A stretch of DNA of 64,000 bases, taken from NCBI RefSeq assembly GCF_004379255.2, contig NC_056036.1:37834076-37898075 (forward strand). The letters are read 5' to 3'. A model generated the notes under the pieces. The model searched no databases and was not told the origin of the DNA. It saw only the letters and a list, made by a program, of their open reading frames with translations. The DNA comes from Salvia splendens. Taxonomy: Eukaryota; Streptophyta; Magnoliopsida; Lamiales; Lamiaceae. Each line of letters starts with the position of its first letter. Position 1 is the stretch's first letter. Below, piece after piece: positions 33,398 through 43,480 of the stretch. The position numbers and the translations under genes are program-made.

Positions 33398-35340
33398 ATG
33401 AGTGAGAATGAGTTTATTCTTCTTGATCATCCCGTCCATCAACATCCACTCTATCTTACCAAATTTGATGGCACTGAAAGAAACCAATGTGAAGGCTGCC
33501 TGAGGTGCTTCTTCTACGGTGAGGCGATCTACGTATGCACTCACCTCTGCAGCTACCCACTCTTACACGAAGCATGTGCAGAAATGCCGCGAGAGATCAC
33601 TCTCTCCTTGCACCCTCAACACACCCTCATTCAAAAGCAAAAATATTGTATCTGCACAGTCTGTGACTATGGGATCAACTTTGGCTACTGCTGCACCAAT
33701 AGCTCATGCAGATTCGATATCCACCCAGTTTGCGTGAGGAGCATCGAAGTAATGGGTTCAAGTGAACGCAGCTGCATCAAACACCCGAGCCATCCGCACC
33801 ACGAGCTGACACTGCTGTGGAGGCCTGGCCGCGCTGCTTGGATAAGGTGCGATGCTTGTGGAGCCATACACCGAGGGAACTCCTATCTCTGCATCCTTTG
33901 TCAATATTCCATCAACGAGAGCTGCGCAGCTTTACCTGCCACCCTCGACCGCCACCACCTCCATGACCACCTGCTCTCCCTTGCTTACGGTCTCCCACTT
34001 GAATACATCGAGTACCATTTGGAGGAGTGTCAAGTGTGTTACAAGGAGTTGCTACCTAAATACTGGGTCTATCATTGTGGGCTTTGCAAATATGTTGCCC
34101 ATATCAATTGCGCCCTCTCAACATCTGCCCTCATGATGTAAGTATAAGTATAACATCCTCCATTTTCCAACATTTGACTACAATTATCTAATTTCAAGTT
34201 ATTTGTATTTTCTTTTCAAGGAGCAATACTGATGTTGATAAGAATGCTGTCGCGTTTCCTATAAATGACGCATCAGAAGAGATCATCGGACCTTTCGTTG
34301 CTAAATTAGGAATACCGGTCATCTCTCGTGATAATGAGATCGTTAAAGGTAAATACAAACTCCATAATCCCGAGCATCAGTTACGTTTAATCTCACCATC
34401 ACTTCATGATCAAGAGGAAAACGATAATAGTGATGATGATGATGATGTTGATCTTAACTGTGGCTTAAAATCAAAATTAGTATGCGATGGATGCACCAGA
34501 CCAATATCATCGTTAAATAACTACGTAAGTTGTGGTGAATGCAATTACTTTCTCCACTTAACTTGCTTCCAGTTACCGGTAGAGCTCCCCTCTCATCCAT
34601 TCCACCAACAACCTCATCACATCTTAACCCTTCAAATTCCTCCCAAACTCGACTCTGTTTTTTGCAACATTTGTCGATTTTATACAAATGGGCACTTTTA
34701 TGGTTGCACAAAGTGCGACTTCAAAGTGGATATAAAGTGTGTTTCTCTGCCCGACACCATAAAACACGAAGCTCACCCACGCCATAACCTCAAGCTGCAA
34801 ACTCAAGAGATGACGAGAGAGGGTTACATCCGGCCCTGCAGCGTATGTAATTGGACTACACATGATCGAGTCTCCTACAAATGTGATGTCTGCCATATCA
34901 TGTTTCACTCTGAGTGTGCACTGCTGCCGAAACAAGTGAGTAACCGTAGATGGGATAAGCACCTGTTGCTGCTAACGTACAATGCTAGCGCCAACCATCC
35001 AAGTAAATTCTACTGCGAAATCTGCGAAGAAAATATGAATCCAAAGTGGTGGATGTATCACTGCAGAGAATGCGATGTTTCCATCCATACAAAATGCTTG
35101 CCCACAACGTCGGGGGAGTATCGGAACGTCAAGTTCGGGCAGCGATATGATTTAGGGAAACTTCACCCGCACCCCGTCGTGCATCAACTAACCAATAGGT
35201 TGCGTTGCAGCGTCTGTTGTAAAAGGAAGGTTTATGGTACCCTTGGATTTCAGTGTGCTTCAGATAGATGTGACTTCTTCATGTCTTTAAAATGGTGGTG
35301 TGGAGGAAATCACAAAGATGACATACTTGCTATTGATTGA
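33398..35340 (+). CDS. DC1-domain (Cys/His-rich C1-like) protein, two exons, intact
   Basis: Exon 1 is 33398-34137 and exon 2 is 34221-35340. The intron of 83 bp has GTAAGT...CAAG borders and restores the frame (AT|G), giving 619 residues. About eight DC1/C1_2 units follow one another: four in exon 1 (for example HPSHPHHELTL...CDACGAIHRGNSYLC..C, and CQVC..ELLPKYWVYHCGLC) and four in exon 2 (CDGC...C.ECNYFLHLTC; CNIC...YGCTKCDF; CSVC...YKCDVCHIMFHSEC; CEICEENMNPKWWMYHCRECDVSIH). A ninth unit at the end is degenerate. An acidic Asp run (about residues 304-312) separates the blocks. DC1 units bind zinc, and some family members act in defence or hormone signalling; this one's role is unknown. 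The neighbour at 17101-25152 is its decayed paralogue. Confidence 0.93.
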
Positions 35341-36070
35341 AGAAATAGCGTGGAGTAACAATATATATGGAGTCTGTTTTCTTTGTTTGTGATGAATACA
35401 TCTTTAATTTCTCCACTTAAATATTTGGTGTGTCATTTGAAGTTTGGTTACGAATTTACTGTGGTTATCTATTGTTGTAAAAGAAAATATACTATTTGAC
35501 TTAAATCTGAAAGCATTGTAATGAAATTTCCGGTTTGCTATTTACGTTGTTTATAATCAATCTGAGTTATAATGTGAAATTTTAGTATAAAAATTTATAG
35601 GATCAAACGCTTCAAATGTTACAAGGTGTTGGGAGGGACCGATATAATTCTAACCACAATGGATAAACAAACATCTATCAATTTGCAAGAATATGTTAGG
35701 AGCACAATTTACTTGCATCCAATGTAGACGAATTAAGGTGATAATAATGAAAAACAAGAAGAAAGATAGCAATATCAAGATTTTACGTTGAAAACTCTCT
35801 CCAACATTAAGAGATAAAATTAAACCACGAGAGTCATCTATCTACAAATCCACTATCACCATTCACCAAGGAGATAATAATAAAACCAAGAAGTTTACCA
35901 ATAATATATCCTTAACAATAGAACAAATGTATACTAGATAATCAATACAACTCTAAAATAGATAAAATTACTTTATTCGTCTGCCATTAAATATCAGAAG
36001 TTGACCAAGTTTGAGTATTAAGAATTGTAAAGAAAGTGGGTGAAAAAGTATGAGTAATACTTTTAGAGTA
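35341..36070. other. AT-rich spacer downstream of the DC1 gene
   Basis: Non-coding flank up to a Stowaway MITE. Nothing else supported. Confidence 0.5.
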
Positions 36071-36331
36071 CTCCCTCCGTATTAAAAAAAATAGAAACAT
36101 TTGAAACGACATGGATTTTAATGCACAATTGGTAAATAAGTGAGAATAATTGGTAAAGTAAGAGGGATGAAAAGAAAAATGAGTAAAGTAAGCGAGAGGA
36201 AGAAGAAAAGTAGTGAAAGTAGAGTTAGTGGATTGTGGGGTCCATGTTCTAAAATTAAAAGATTCTAAAGTTTCTATTTTTAAGGAACGACCCAAAATAG
36301 AAATAGTTGCTATTTTTAAAAATGGAGGGAG
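36071..36331. mobile_element. Stowaway-type MITE (Tc1/mariner), 261 bp
   Basis: It starts CTCCCTCCGTATTAAAAA and ends TTTTTAAAAATGGAGGGAG, with TA on both sides (36069-36070 and 36332-36333). These are the classic Stowaway terminus and target site. Confidence 0.9.
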
Positions 36332-36652
36332 TAGTATATATTAGTAAAATGACACAGAATTTAAGAAAAATATTTGTAGATACTATATATTTGGAAGATC
36401 ATAAGAAAAATACTTGGAGATATATACTCCATATTTGAAGGGTTAGTTAGTAGGTAGCAGGGACGGACCTAGCGCATGCCAAGCCGCCGCTCCAGCGGGG
36501 GCTTGGCTGGCGCTGGACCAGTACCCAGTCATCGCTGCCCCAGAGATATTAGTGCGTGTGTCTCACTGTCTGTGACTTTGTGTATATGGACGAGGAAGAA
36601 GAAAAAGAAAAGAGGAGAGGAGAATGGAAGCCTGTAGAACTTGCAAAAGTTA

Positions 36653-38562
36653 GGGCATTAGCAATGGGGCGCCCTAAGGCGCGCCCTAAGGCGCGCCCTA
36701 TGGCGCGCCACGTCAGCAGTTTTATCCTCCTACCTCCTCACCTGCAGTGGGGCGCCCTAAGACGCGCCCTAAGGCGCGCCCTATGGCGCGCCACATCATC
36801 ATTTTTTTAATATTTATTACAAAACTCATACGAATTTAACAAAATTAATACATTAAAATACGAATTTCAAAAACTTCATTTCATTGAATAAAAATTAATA
36901 CATTACAATGCGAATTAAAAAAACGCGAACTCAACAACGGCGGTTGCGAGCCCACACTTCTTCGATCATGTCGTTCATGAGCTGCGCATGATCCTGTTGG
37001 TTGCGCATTGAGGCCTGTCTAGATAGAACCTCGTTGAAGCCTAACGGTAACCCTCTATCGGGTGGCTCGGTCGACGCGCCGGCCAAACTAGATGCACGAT
37101 CATCTTCATTCCAATCGGTGATGCTTCCGCCTTCATTCTCGACTATCATGTTGTGCATGATTATGCACGCATATATGACATCGGCGATGACATCCTTGAA
37201 CCAGAAACGAGCCGGCCCTTTCACAATTGCCCACCGTGATTGGAGCACGCCGAATGTCCGCTCGACATCCTTCCTCGCCGACTCCTGCTTTTGCGCAAAT
37301 AAAACCCTCTTCTCACCAATTGGGCAGCTAACCGTCTTCACAAAAACAGGCCACCGTGGATAGATGCCATCGGCCAAGTAGTACCCCATATGGTATTGGC
37401 GTCTGTTGGCAGTGAACTCGATGGCCGGGCCGTTGCCATTACATTGATCGGTGAAGAGGGTGGACGAGTTGAGGACGTTAATGTCGTTGTTCGACCCGGC
37501 TACGCCGAAGTAAGCATGCCAGATCCATAGCCGATGGTCAGCGACGGCTTCGAGGACCATCGTCGGGTGGCTGCCCTTGTATCCACTTGTGAACTGGCCT
37601 CTCCACGCCGTCGGACAATTCTTCCACTGCCAGTGCATACAGTCGATGCTCCCGAGCATCCCAGGAAACCCGTGCGCCGTCTCGTGCATCTGCATCAGAC
37701 CCTGGCAATCAGTGGCAGTCGGCTTGCGCAAATATGTGTCGCCATAAGCCTCTACTATCCCCCGGCAAAAGCGCTTCAGACAATCGCGGCCTGTAGAATC
37801 CCCGCAGTGGAGGTACTCGTCGAAAAGGTCCGCCGTGGTGCCATAGGCCAACTGACGGAGTGCAACCGTGCACTTTTGCAATGGTGTAAGGCCGGGTTTG
37901 CCGATGCCGTCCTCCCGAAACGTGAAGAATTCATCACGTGAAGACAATGTCCGAACAATGCTGAGAAACAGGTACCGCGACATTCTAAATCGGCGCCGAA
38001 AAACAGCCGGGCCCCATCGCGGTTGATCGGCAAAGTAGTCTTCAACCAGACGTGTGTGAGCTTCCGCGTGGTCGCGTCGGATATACGACCTATGTCGAAT
38101 AGGTCTATGGACTTGCTCAGAGGCCGCTGCCGCTGCCGCCTGGCGCTGCATCAACGCATAGCAATGCGTCATCGCCGTTTCAACGACTGCATTTAATGCT
38201 ATATCTATGCTATTACTGGACTCATCAGAGGAACTAGAACTATTGGTGTCGTCGCCGGGATTCATATTGGTTGGATTTGTGAGAGAGAATATGTAGAGGT
38301 ATGCACAAATGAATGACAAACGCTCTTTAAATAGAAAACCAAACCGCGTGCCATCGTCCGCGACCTATCGTCCGTGTACGCCACAATGGGGAGGACGATG
38401 GCGCGGACGATAGGCATCGGGCGCGCCATCCTCCGCGCCCTTAGTATCGGCCGCGACGATCGTCCGCGACCTATCGTCCGTATCCGCAATGGGCGCGGAC
38501 GATCGATGGCGCGGACGATGCGCGCCATCGGGCGTGCCATCGTCCGCCCATTGCGGATGGCC
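36653..38562 (-). mobile_element. PIF/Harbinger element with intact transposase
   Basis: The ends GGGCATTAGCAATGGGGCG and the inverse of GGCCATCCGCAATGGGCGG match partly, and TTA flanks both (36650-36652 and 38563-38565). Length 1,910 bp. The left end carries two copies of a GGCGCCCTAAGRCGCGCCC block about 80 bp apart, and the right end carries many ATCGTCCGCG-type words: probable transposase-binding repeats. It encodes only the transposase, with no ORF1. Same family as 19850-21714. Confidence 0.92.
36931..38265 (-). CDS. PIF/Harbinger DDE transposase (HARBI1-like), uninterrupted
   Basis: A 444-residue protein from MNPGDDTNS (38265); the open frame extends upstream to 38319, but this Met aligns with the start of the sister copy. 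The order is an acidic/Ser N-terminus, FRMSRYLFLSIVRTL, GLTPLQKCTVALRQLAYG, then the DDE_Tnp_4-type nuclease: Asp in GSIDCMHWQWKN, Asp in GSNNDINVLNSS and Glu in DVERTFGVLQSRWAI. The C-terminus has the usual ADVIYACIIMHNMIVENE motif and ends EEVWARNRRC. It cuts and pastes DNA at TTA/TAA sites, normally with an ORF1 partner protein. All three acidic residues and full length are present, so it may still be functional. Confidence 0.93.
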   Translation of the reverse strand: MNPGDDTNSSSSSDESSNSIDIALNAVVETAMTHCYALMQRQAAAAAASEQVHRPIRHRSYIRRDHAEAHTRLVEDYFADQPRWGPAVFRRRFRMSRYLFLSIVRTLSSRDEFFTFREDGIGKPGLTPLQKCTVALRQLAYGTTADLFDEYLHCGDSTGRDCLKRFCRGIVEAYGDTYLRKPTATDCQGLMQMHETAHGFPGMLGSIDCMHWQWKNCPTAWRGQFTSGYKGSHPTMVLEAVADHRLWIWHAYFGVAGSNNDINVLNSSTLFTDQCNGNGPAIEFTANRRQYHMGYYLADGIYPRWPVFVKTVSCPIGEKRVLFAQKQESARKDVERTFGVLQSRWAIVKGPARFWFKDVIADVIYACIIMHNMIVENEGGSITDWNEDDRASSLAGASTEPPDRGLPLGFNEVLSRQASMRNQQDHAQLMNDMIEEVWARNRRC

Positions 38563-38605
38563 TTAAACTACTTGGCAAAGGAGATCTATAGGCTACTCAA
38601 TCCTA

Positions 38606-38739
38606 TACATCTTAATACTCCAAATTAATCCTATGACTTAGCTATTTTTACATGTTTTAAATAAAAAAGTAATTAACAAGGCCATTTTTGGAAACTAAAT
38701 TCAACTTCAACTTCTCCTTCAAATTTCCAACTCCAATTT
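38606..38739 (+). repeat. Left arm of a 4.4-kb-spaced inverted repeat
   Basis: From ACATCTTAATACTCC to CTCCAATTT this matches, in inverse, 42957-43070 (AATTGGAGTTGG to TATTAAGATGT), with a few indels. The arms enclose the minisatellite and the nested hAT element. They may be the long inverted termini of another element, or a palindromic rearrangement. Confidence 0.75.
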
Positions 38740-39302
38740 CAGAAGAAATGGGGAATCCGCGTGGAATTTGCATTGGACGAAGAACTGCTCCTTCAGCAGA
38801 GGCTTCAGCCACGGCGGACCTCGGTTCTCTTCCTTATCACCTCCCTGTTCAATCGCAAACAACTACTATGTTTAACAAAATTGGGTGAGCAAAATGTCCA
38901 ATTGAAGAGTGAGGATTACTTTACCATGATTCCCCTGTTTTTAGGCTTGACTGCAAAAACAGGGGTTTCCTGGTTTTCAATCGCCAGCTTTAATCAATGC
39001 CACCTAATTAGGAGATAGGGAATCACCTTTCCTTTTCCTATTCGCAACTTTTAATCCCCACTTTTAAATCAAACATTTTGGCAGAAGCTTCGTTAAGTTT
39101 CTAAATTCCCAGCAGCATCACTAATTTTGCCCAAATTGAAATACATTAATGTAAAGTTCTTGTGGTTTCACTGTTTTGTTCAAGGATCTTGATACTGATC
39201 ACACTTTTTAATGCCAAAAGATAGCATCGACACCGCACCTTATTTTGACTATAAACTCAGTCTTAACCAATAAAAGAATTATATTATATTTTATCAACAA
39301 CA

Positions 39303-40246
39303 GTCAAGTAAAATCATGCTAATAGTGATGTATTTTATTAAAAACAGTGAAGTAAAATCACGCTAATAGTGATGTGTTTTGTTAACAATAGTGAAGTAAA
39401 ATCACGCTAATAGTGATGTGTTTTGTTAACAAAAGTGAAGTAAAATCATGCTAATAGTGATGCATTTTATTAAAAACAGTGAAGTAAAATCACGCTAATA
39501 GTGATGTGTTTTGTTAACAATAGTGAAGTAAAATCACGCTAATAGTGATGTGTTTTGTTAACAAAAGTGAAGTAAAATCATGCTAATAGTGATGTATTTT
39601 ATTAAAAACAGTGAAGTAAAATCACGCTAATAGTGATGTGTTTTGTTAACAACAGTGAAGTAAAATCACGCTAATAGTGATGCGTTTTGTTAACAACGGT
39701 GAAGTAAAATCATGCTAATAGTGATGTGTTTTGTTAACAACAGTGAAGTAAAATCATGCCAATAGTGTTGTATTTTATTAACATCAGTGAATTAAAATCA
39801 TACTAATAGTGATGTGTTTTGTTAACAACAGTGAAGTAAAATCTTGCTAATAGTGTGTGTTTTGTTAACAACAGTGAAGTAAAATCATGCCAATAGTGAT
39901 ATATTTTATTAACATCAGTGAATTAAAAATATTATTATAGTGATGTGTTCCACGGTTAAGCGATGTTTCTTTGATTTTTGGCTATAGTGATGTATTTTCT
40001 TAACAACAGTGAAGTAAAAACATAGTTATAGTGATGTAATCCACGGTTAAGTGACGTTTCTTTGATTTTTGGCTATAGTGATGTATTTTATTAACAACAA
40101 TGAAGTAAAAACATAGTTATAGTGATGTAATCCAGGGTTAGAGTGATGTTTATTTGATTTTTTGCTATAGTGATGTATTTTGTTAACAACAGTGAAGTAA
40201 AAGTTGGTTAAAGTGATTTGTTCCTTGGTTAAGTGATGTTTCTTTG
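39303..40246. repeat. Minisatellite, 44-bp unit, about 20 copies
   Basis: The unit contains GTGAAGTAAAATC, GCTAATAGTGATG and TTTTGTTAAC. Starts are 44 bp apart (for example 39347 and 39391). From about 39940 the array changes to a longer variant that adds GGTTAAGTGATGTTTCTTTG. Units vary at fixed positions (CACGC/CATGC, TGTGTTTTGTTAAC/TGTATTTTATTAAA), giving an alternating higher-order pattern. Confidence 0.93.
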
Positions 40247-41015
40247 ATATTTACCTTAATTTCATATGAATAATTAACACAATTAATTGTAAAAAAAAAC
40301 AAAAATATGGTTCTCCTTATCTCTTAATTTTCCCATAATTATAAGTAATTCCAATTTCTAGAAAATTTTAAAAAATTAGGATATACATCATCATCCATCT
40401 CTTAGCTAGTGCTAAACAACAAATCAGGAACATGAGGAATATATATGTAATTCTTTGTTAGGTTGCTTTATGTCAAAAGCGCATCTTAACAGATTTTATG
40501 CCTCTTAAATAAAAAACGGTTTCTTTAATCACTAAACCAAGATCTATCTCTCCACATGACTGTGATCCAATCAAAATTTGGTACTGAATTTCTTTTCTTC
40601 AGCAGGGACGTTGCGGTAGTGATCAAGCAGTGCCACCGGTAGCCTCGTCGCCCCCATTTTTTTCCGGGTCGCCGCCGAGCAGAGTATCTAACCCACTAAT
40701 TCAAGACGCACGGTTCATGGCCGAGCATAGCACCCCCGCCTCCCCACGCGCGGTCCCAGCCCCTTCCCCCTCCTCCACCCGCAAGCAGTGGTGGATCCAG
40801 GAATTTATATTCGGGGGTGCGAGTCATATGATAAATCATTATATAACATACCAAAAATAAAAACTAATACTAAAATCAATATATTTTGAAATATACAAAT
40901 TTTACAGTCATACATTTCAAAATACAAAAATAAACTACATTATATCTAATTTATTTTTGGACGAGTCTTCATTTCTTCAAAACGATTCATTATATCATCG
41001 TCGGATACTTGTAGA

Positions 41016-41909
41016 TGTTGGTTTCTGGGATTACAAGATAACAAAACCGGGCGTAATACAACCCAAAAGAAGGAATACAAAAAAAAAAGAACTGAAGTTA
41101 CAACGAAAATGAAACAACTAAACCAGTATGCTATGACAGCCGAGTCGAGGAGGCCTCTTCCCGCAAGACGAGATACGCCCCGGTAGTGCTCTCGGTTTGG
41201 CGTGTCGTCCCCAAAGGTAAAACGGCTACGTCTCTTCTGATGCAGCACCGCAATCAGCAGAGCTCCGGCGAACGGGATGGAGGAGAGGGCAGAGCTTCGA
41301 CAGAAAGACAATGCAGGGAGAGGGAGAGAGCTTATGCAGAGACCACCCAAAGACCAATTGCCAAGCACCAAGCCCAAAGACCACCCAAAGACCAATTGCC
41401 AAGATCCAAGTCCAAGTCCAAGTCCAAGTCCAAGTCCAAGTCCAAGTCCAAGATCAAGATCGGGCCCGAGGCCCGCGGCCGCGAGCGCGAGCACGGGCAC
41501 GGGCACGGGCTCGGGCTCGGGCGGGCGGGCGGCGGCGGCGGCGCGCGCGTGTGCGCGCGTGTGGGCTCTTTCACCCATCTTGGTCCACTATAATTATTAA
41601 GTAACATAAAGTCACTTAATTTATACACATTAAAGATGTGTTAATCCTCCAATGTGGGATAATTAACACTAGTTAATTATTCCCTAAGCTCCATCTCCAA
41701 GCTTTAATTAAAAGCTAATTATGCCCAACTTTAATCCACTATTTCTCACTCACCGGAAATCGGATTTGAGAAAGTGAATATACTACATTTACCTACGTAA
41801 AATGTAGATCGACGCTATGTCATTTAATTTCACAAAATTAAATGTCTCGTCACATTTATTATTTGGTCAAAATCCATTGACCGGGCATATTTAATCCATG
41901 ATTTTTACA
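41016..41909 (+). repeat. Solo LTR, 894 bp, in the hAT fragment
   Basis: On the plus strand it starts TGTTGGTTTC and ends GATTTTTACA, with the 5-bp target GTAGA on both sides (41011-41015 and 41910-41914). It contains a CCAAGT repeat, GGGCAC/GGGCTC repeats and a CGCG-rich run, then the CCAATGTGGGATAATTAACA block shared with 24205-24606. Single LTR with no internal region: product of LTR-LTR recombination. The Ty1/copia type is probable but not proven. Confidence 0.9.
41403..41450. repeat. CCAAGT hexanucleotide repeat within the solo LTR
   Basis: About seven to eight tandem CCAAGT units, followed by GC-rich hexamers. They generate long artefactual open frames on both strands. Confidence 0.9.
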
Positions 41910-42471
41910 GTAGAAACACATCTTTCTCAATGAAAGTGACCAAACAATCGTTCAAAGGTTGATCACCCATTCTATTTCTCAACTTATTCTTCACAAACGT
42001 CATTCCAGAAAACACTCTCTCTACACTTGCAGTGGCAACCGGAAGAATCAAAATCAACTTGATAAGCAAAACCACACGCGAATAAACCACATATCTTTTT
42101 GTTTCAACAAGCTTCACCAAAAGAGAACTAATATCTCGCAAATTCTGAAAGTCTTCATCACTTCTCATATCTCCCAATGAATATATCAAATTGGCACTCA
42201 AGGTCCATCAAATCAATGTTTGAAAAAAATTATTTTCATCAATACTGACTACAAAGCTTAAATTTATAAATTTTGCGACCAATTTTAATATTTCGGTTAT
42301 GATTTATGGAGTAACACATTAACACATCTACTTTTGAAAAAAGTCACAGCTAACCTTACTTGACTAAAGGAAATTTCTAAGAAACGTTTTTAATAATTCT
42401 AAAACTTCCAACGGAAGCTTCTGAATTGGAAAGTGTAGACTAAAGATAAGAAATGATTGAATATTTGAAGC

Positions 42472-42647
42472 GGTTTTTTTTTAAATTAACTTCATATATT
42501 TATATCATATATATATGAAGGAGGAAATTACAAATCAACTCCTATAACAAGGAGGAAAGACAAATTACGCCACCCAGGGTTCGAACTCGAGACCTCCAGG
42601 ATGGAGGCGGTATCCAGCACCCTTTACCGCTAGGCCAAGGGGCTTGG
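42472..42647 (-). mobile_element. tRNA-derived SINE, 176 bp
   Basis: On the minus strand it begins CCAAGCCCCTTGGCCTAGCG (A-box TGGCCTAGCGG), then has a B-box in GAGTTCGAACCC, and ends in an A-rich tail. ATTTGAAGC is repeated exactly at 42463-42471 and 42648-42656. Internal pol III promoter, A-tail and 9-bp duplication define a SINE. It lies inside the hAT element. Confidence 0.88.
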
Positions 42648-42956
42648 ATTTGAAGCTGTATTTTTGTTTGTATGTTTGAATCTTAAAAAAATAATGTAAA
42701 TTGTGGGGCTTCCTTCAGTGACAGCTTATGTCATACCCATTATTCCAGACCTCAATTATCGCTACTTGCCACGATTTTTCCTCTTAAAAACTCAAACCAT
42801 CCTCTCTCTCTGAATTTATATTTAAATATATAATATTATTAAAAAAAATAAATTTTGGGGGTACACTCGTACCCCCATTGTCCCCTCTCCCTCCGCCACT
42901 GCCCGCAAGGTGGTGTTGAGCTCGGCGGCGGAGGCTGGGGAGAGGAAAAAGAGTTT

Positions 42957-43070
42957 TAATTGGAGTTGGGAGTTGAATATGGTTTCCAAAAATACGCTTG
43001 TTAATTACTTTTTATTTAAAATATGTAAAAATAGCTAGGTCATAAGATTAATTTGAAGTATTAAGATGTG
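42957..43070 (-). repeat. Right arm of the 4.4-kb-spaced inverted repeat
   Basis: Inverse partner of 38606-38739; shared blocks include AAGTAATTAACAAG and AGCTATTTTTACAT read on the opposite strand. Confidence 0.75.
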
Positions 43071-43480
43071 TGGCTGAGATTTATTCTCTAGTTATGCACT
43101 TAATGAACACTTGCCCTAGATCACTACTCTAAAATTAAATATGTAAATAACTATATTTATTATTTTAATTTCAGCACCGGCTATTTTGAATTTTTTGGTT
43201 CCGTCCCTGGTACGTAGTGAGTATAACCGTCTTCGTTCTCCGGTGGCTGTATTATTTTTCTAAGATTCCCGTCGTACTATTGAATAAAGAGTAGGATTGG
43301 CGTCAGCTGTTGAAAAAATTAATGATTTTTCATATCTAATCAATAAAGTCATCGTTCTCCTTGAATAATTAATTATTTAATCAAGATATCGGTCAATGTA
43401 GTTAGTGAGTCGAATAAGACACTCTTCCTTTCTCCTGCATAAATTCATGATCGATTTCAAATCTACGAATTGACTAAATC

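Larger units (their letters stand above)
40946..42201 (-). pseudogene. hAT transposase C-terminal (dimerisation) fragment, split by an LTR
   Basis: Minus-strand residues DISSLLVKLVETKRYVVYS, then LILILPVATASVERVFSGM, VKNKLRNRMGDQ and LNDCLVTFIEKDVFL are the hAT family C-terminal dimerisation domain of 'TTF-type zinc finger' hAT proteins. The reading stops at 41910, where the LTR begins, and resumes at 41015 with QVSDDDIMNRFEEMKTR to a stop at 40946. Joining across one TCTAC copy keeps the frame. The N-terminal zinc finger and catalytic domain are absent. Confidence 0.9.
40786..42901 (-). mobile_element. hAT element containing a solo LTR and a SINE
   Basis: The left end is CAGTGGTGGATCCAGG, and the right end is the inverse of CAGTGGCGGAGGGAG. 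The 8-bp target CCCGCAAG is repeated exactly at 40778-40785 and 42902-42909, a hAT hallmark. It carries the C-terminal end of a hAT transposase on the minus strand. Without the LTR (41016-41909) and SINE (42472-42647) it would be about 1 kb, so it is an internally deleted copy. Confidence 0.93.
36458..43209. mobile_element. Probable composite hAT-like element, 6.75 kb
   Basis: The left end CAGGGACGGACC and the right end GGTTCCGTCCCTG are complementary (CAGGGACGGA-CC). The flanking octamers GTAGGTAG (36450-36457) and GTACGTAG (43210-43217) differ at one base, as an old 8-bp hAT duplication might. It spans a PIF/Harbinger element, an inverted repeat pair, a minisatellite and a second hAT element, so most of its length is later insertions. 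No transposase of its own is recognised. The sequence between 38740 and 39300 and between 40250 and 40785 has no supported gene. Confidence 0.45.

Noticed and set aside
38748..39018. Short overlapping frames starting MGNPRGICIG and MEFALDEELL
   Set aside because: No recognisable domain, two competing frames, and position inside a nested transposon region.
39303..40246. CRISPR-like regular repeats
   Set aside because: Units are contiguous 44-bp tandem repeats without unique spacers, in a plant genome. It is a minisatellite.
40946..41629. Long open frames on both strands (up to 210 codons)
   Set aside because: They arise from CCAAGT and GGGCNC hexanucleotide repeats of an LTR, with no domain except the short hAT end at 40946-41015.
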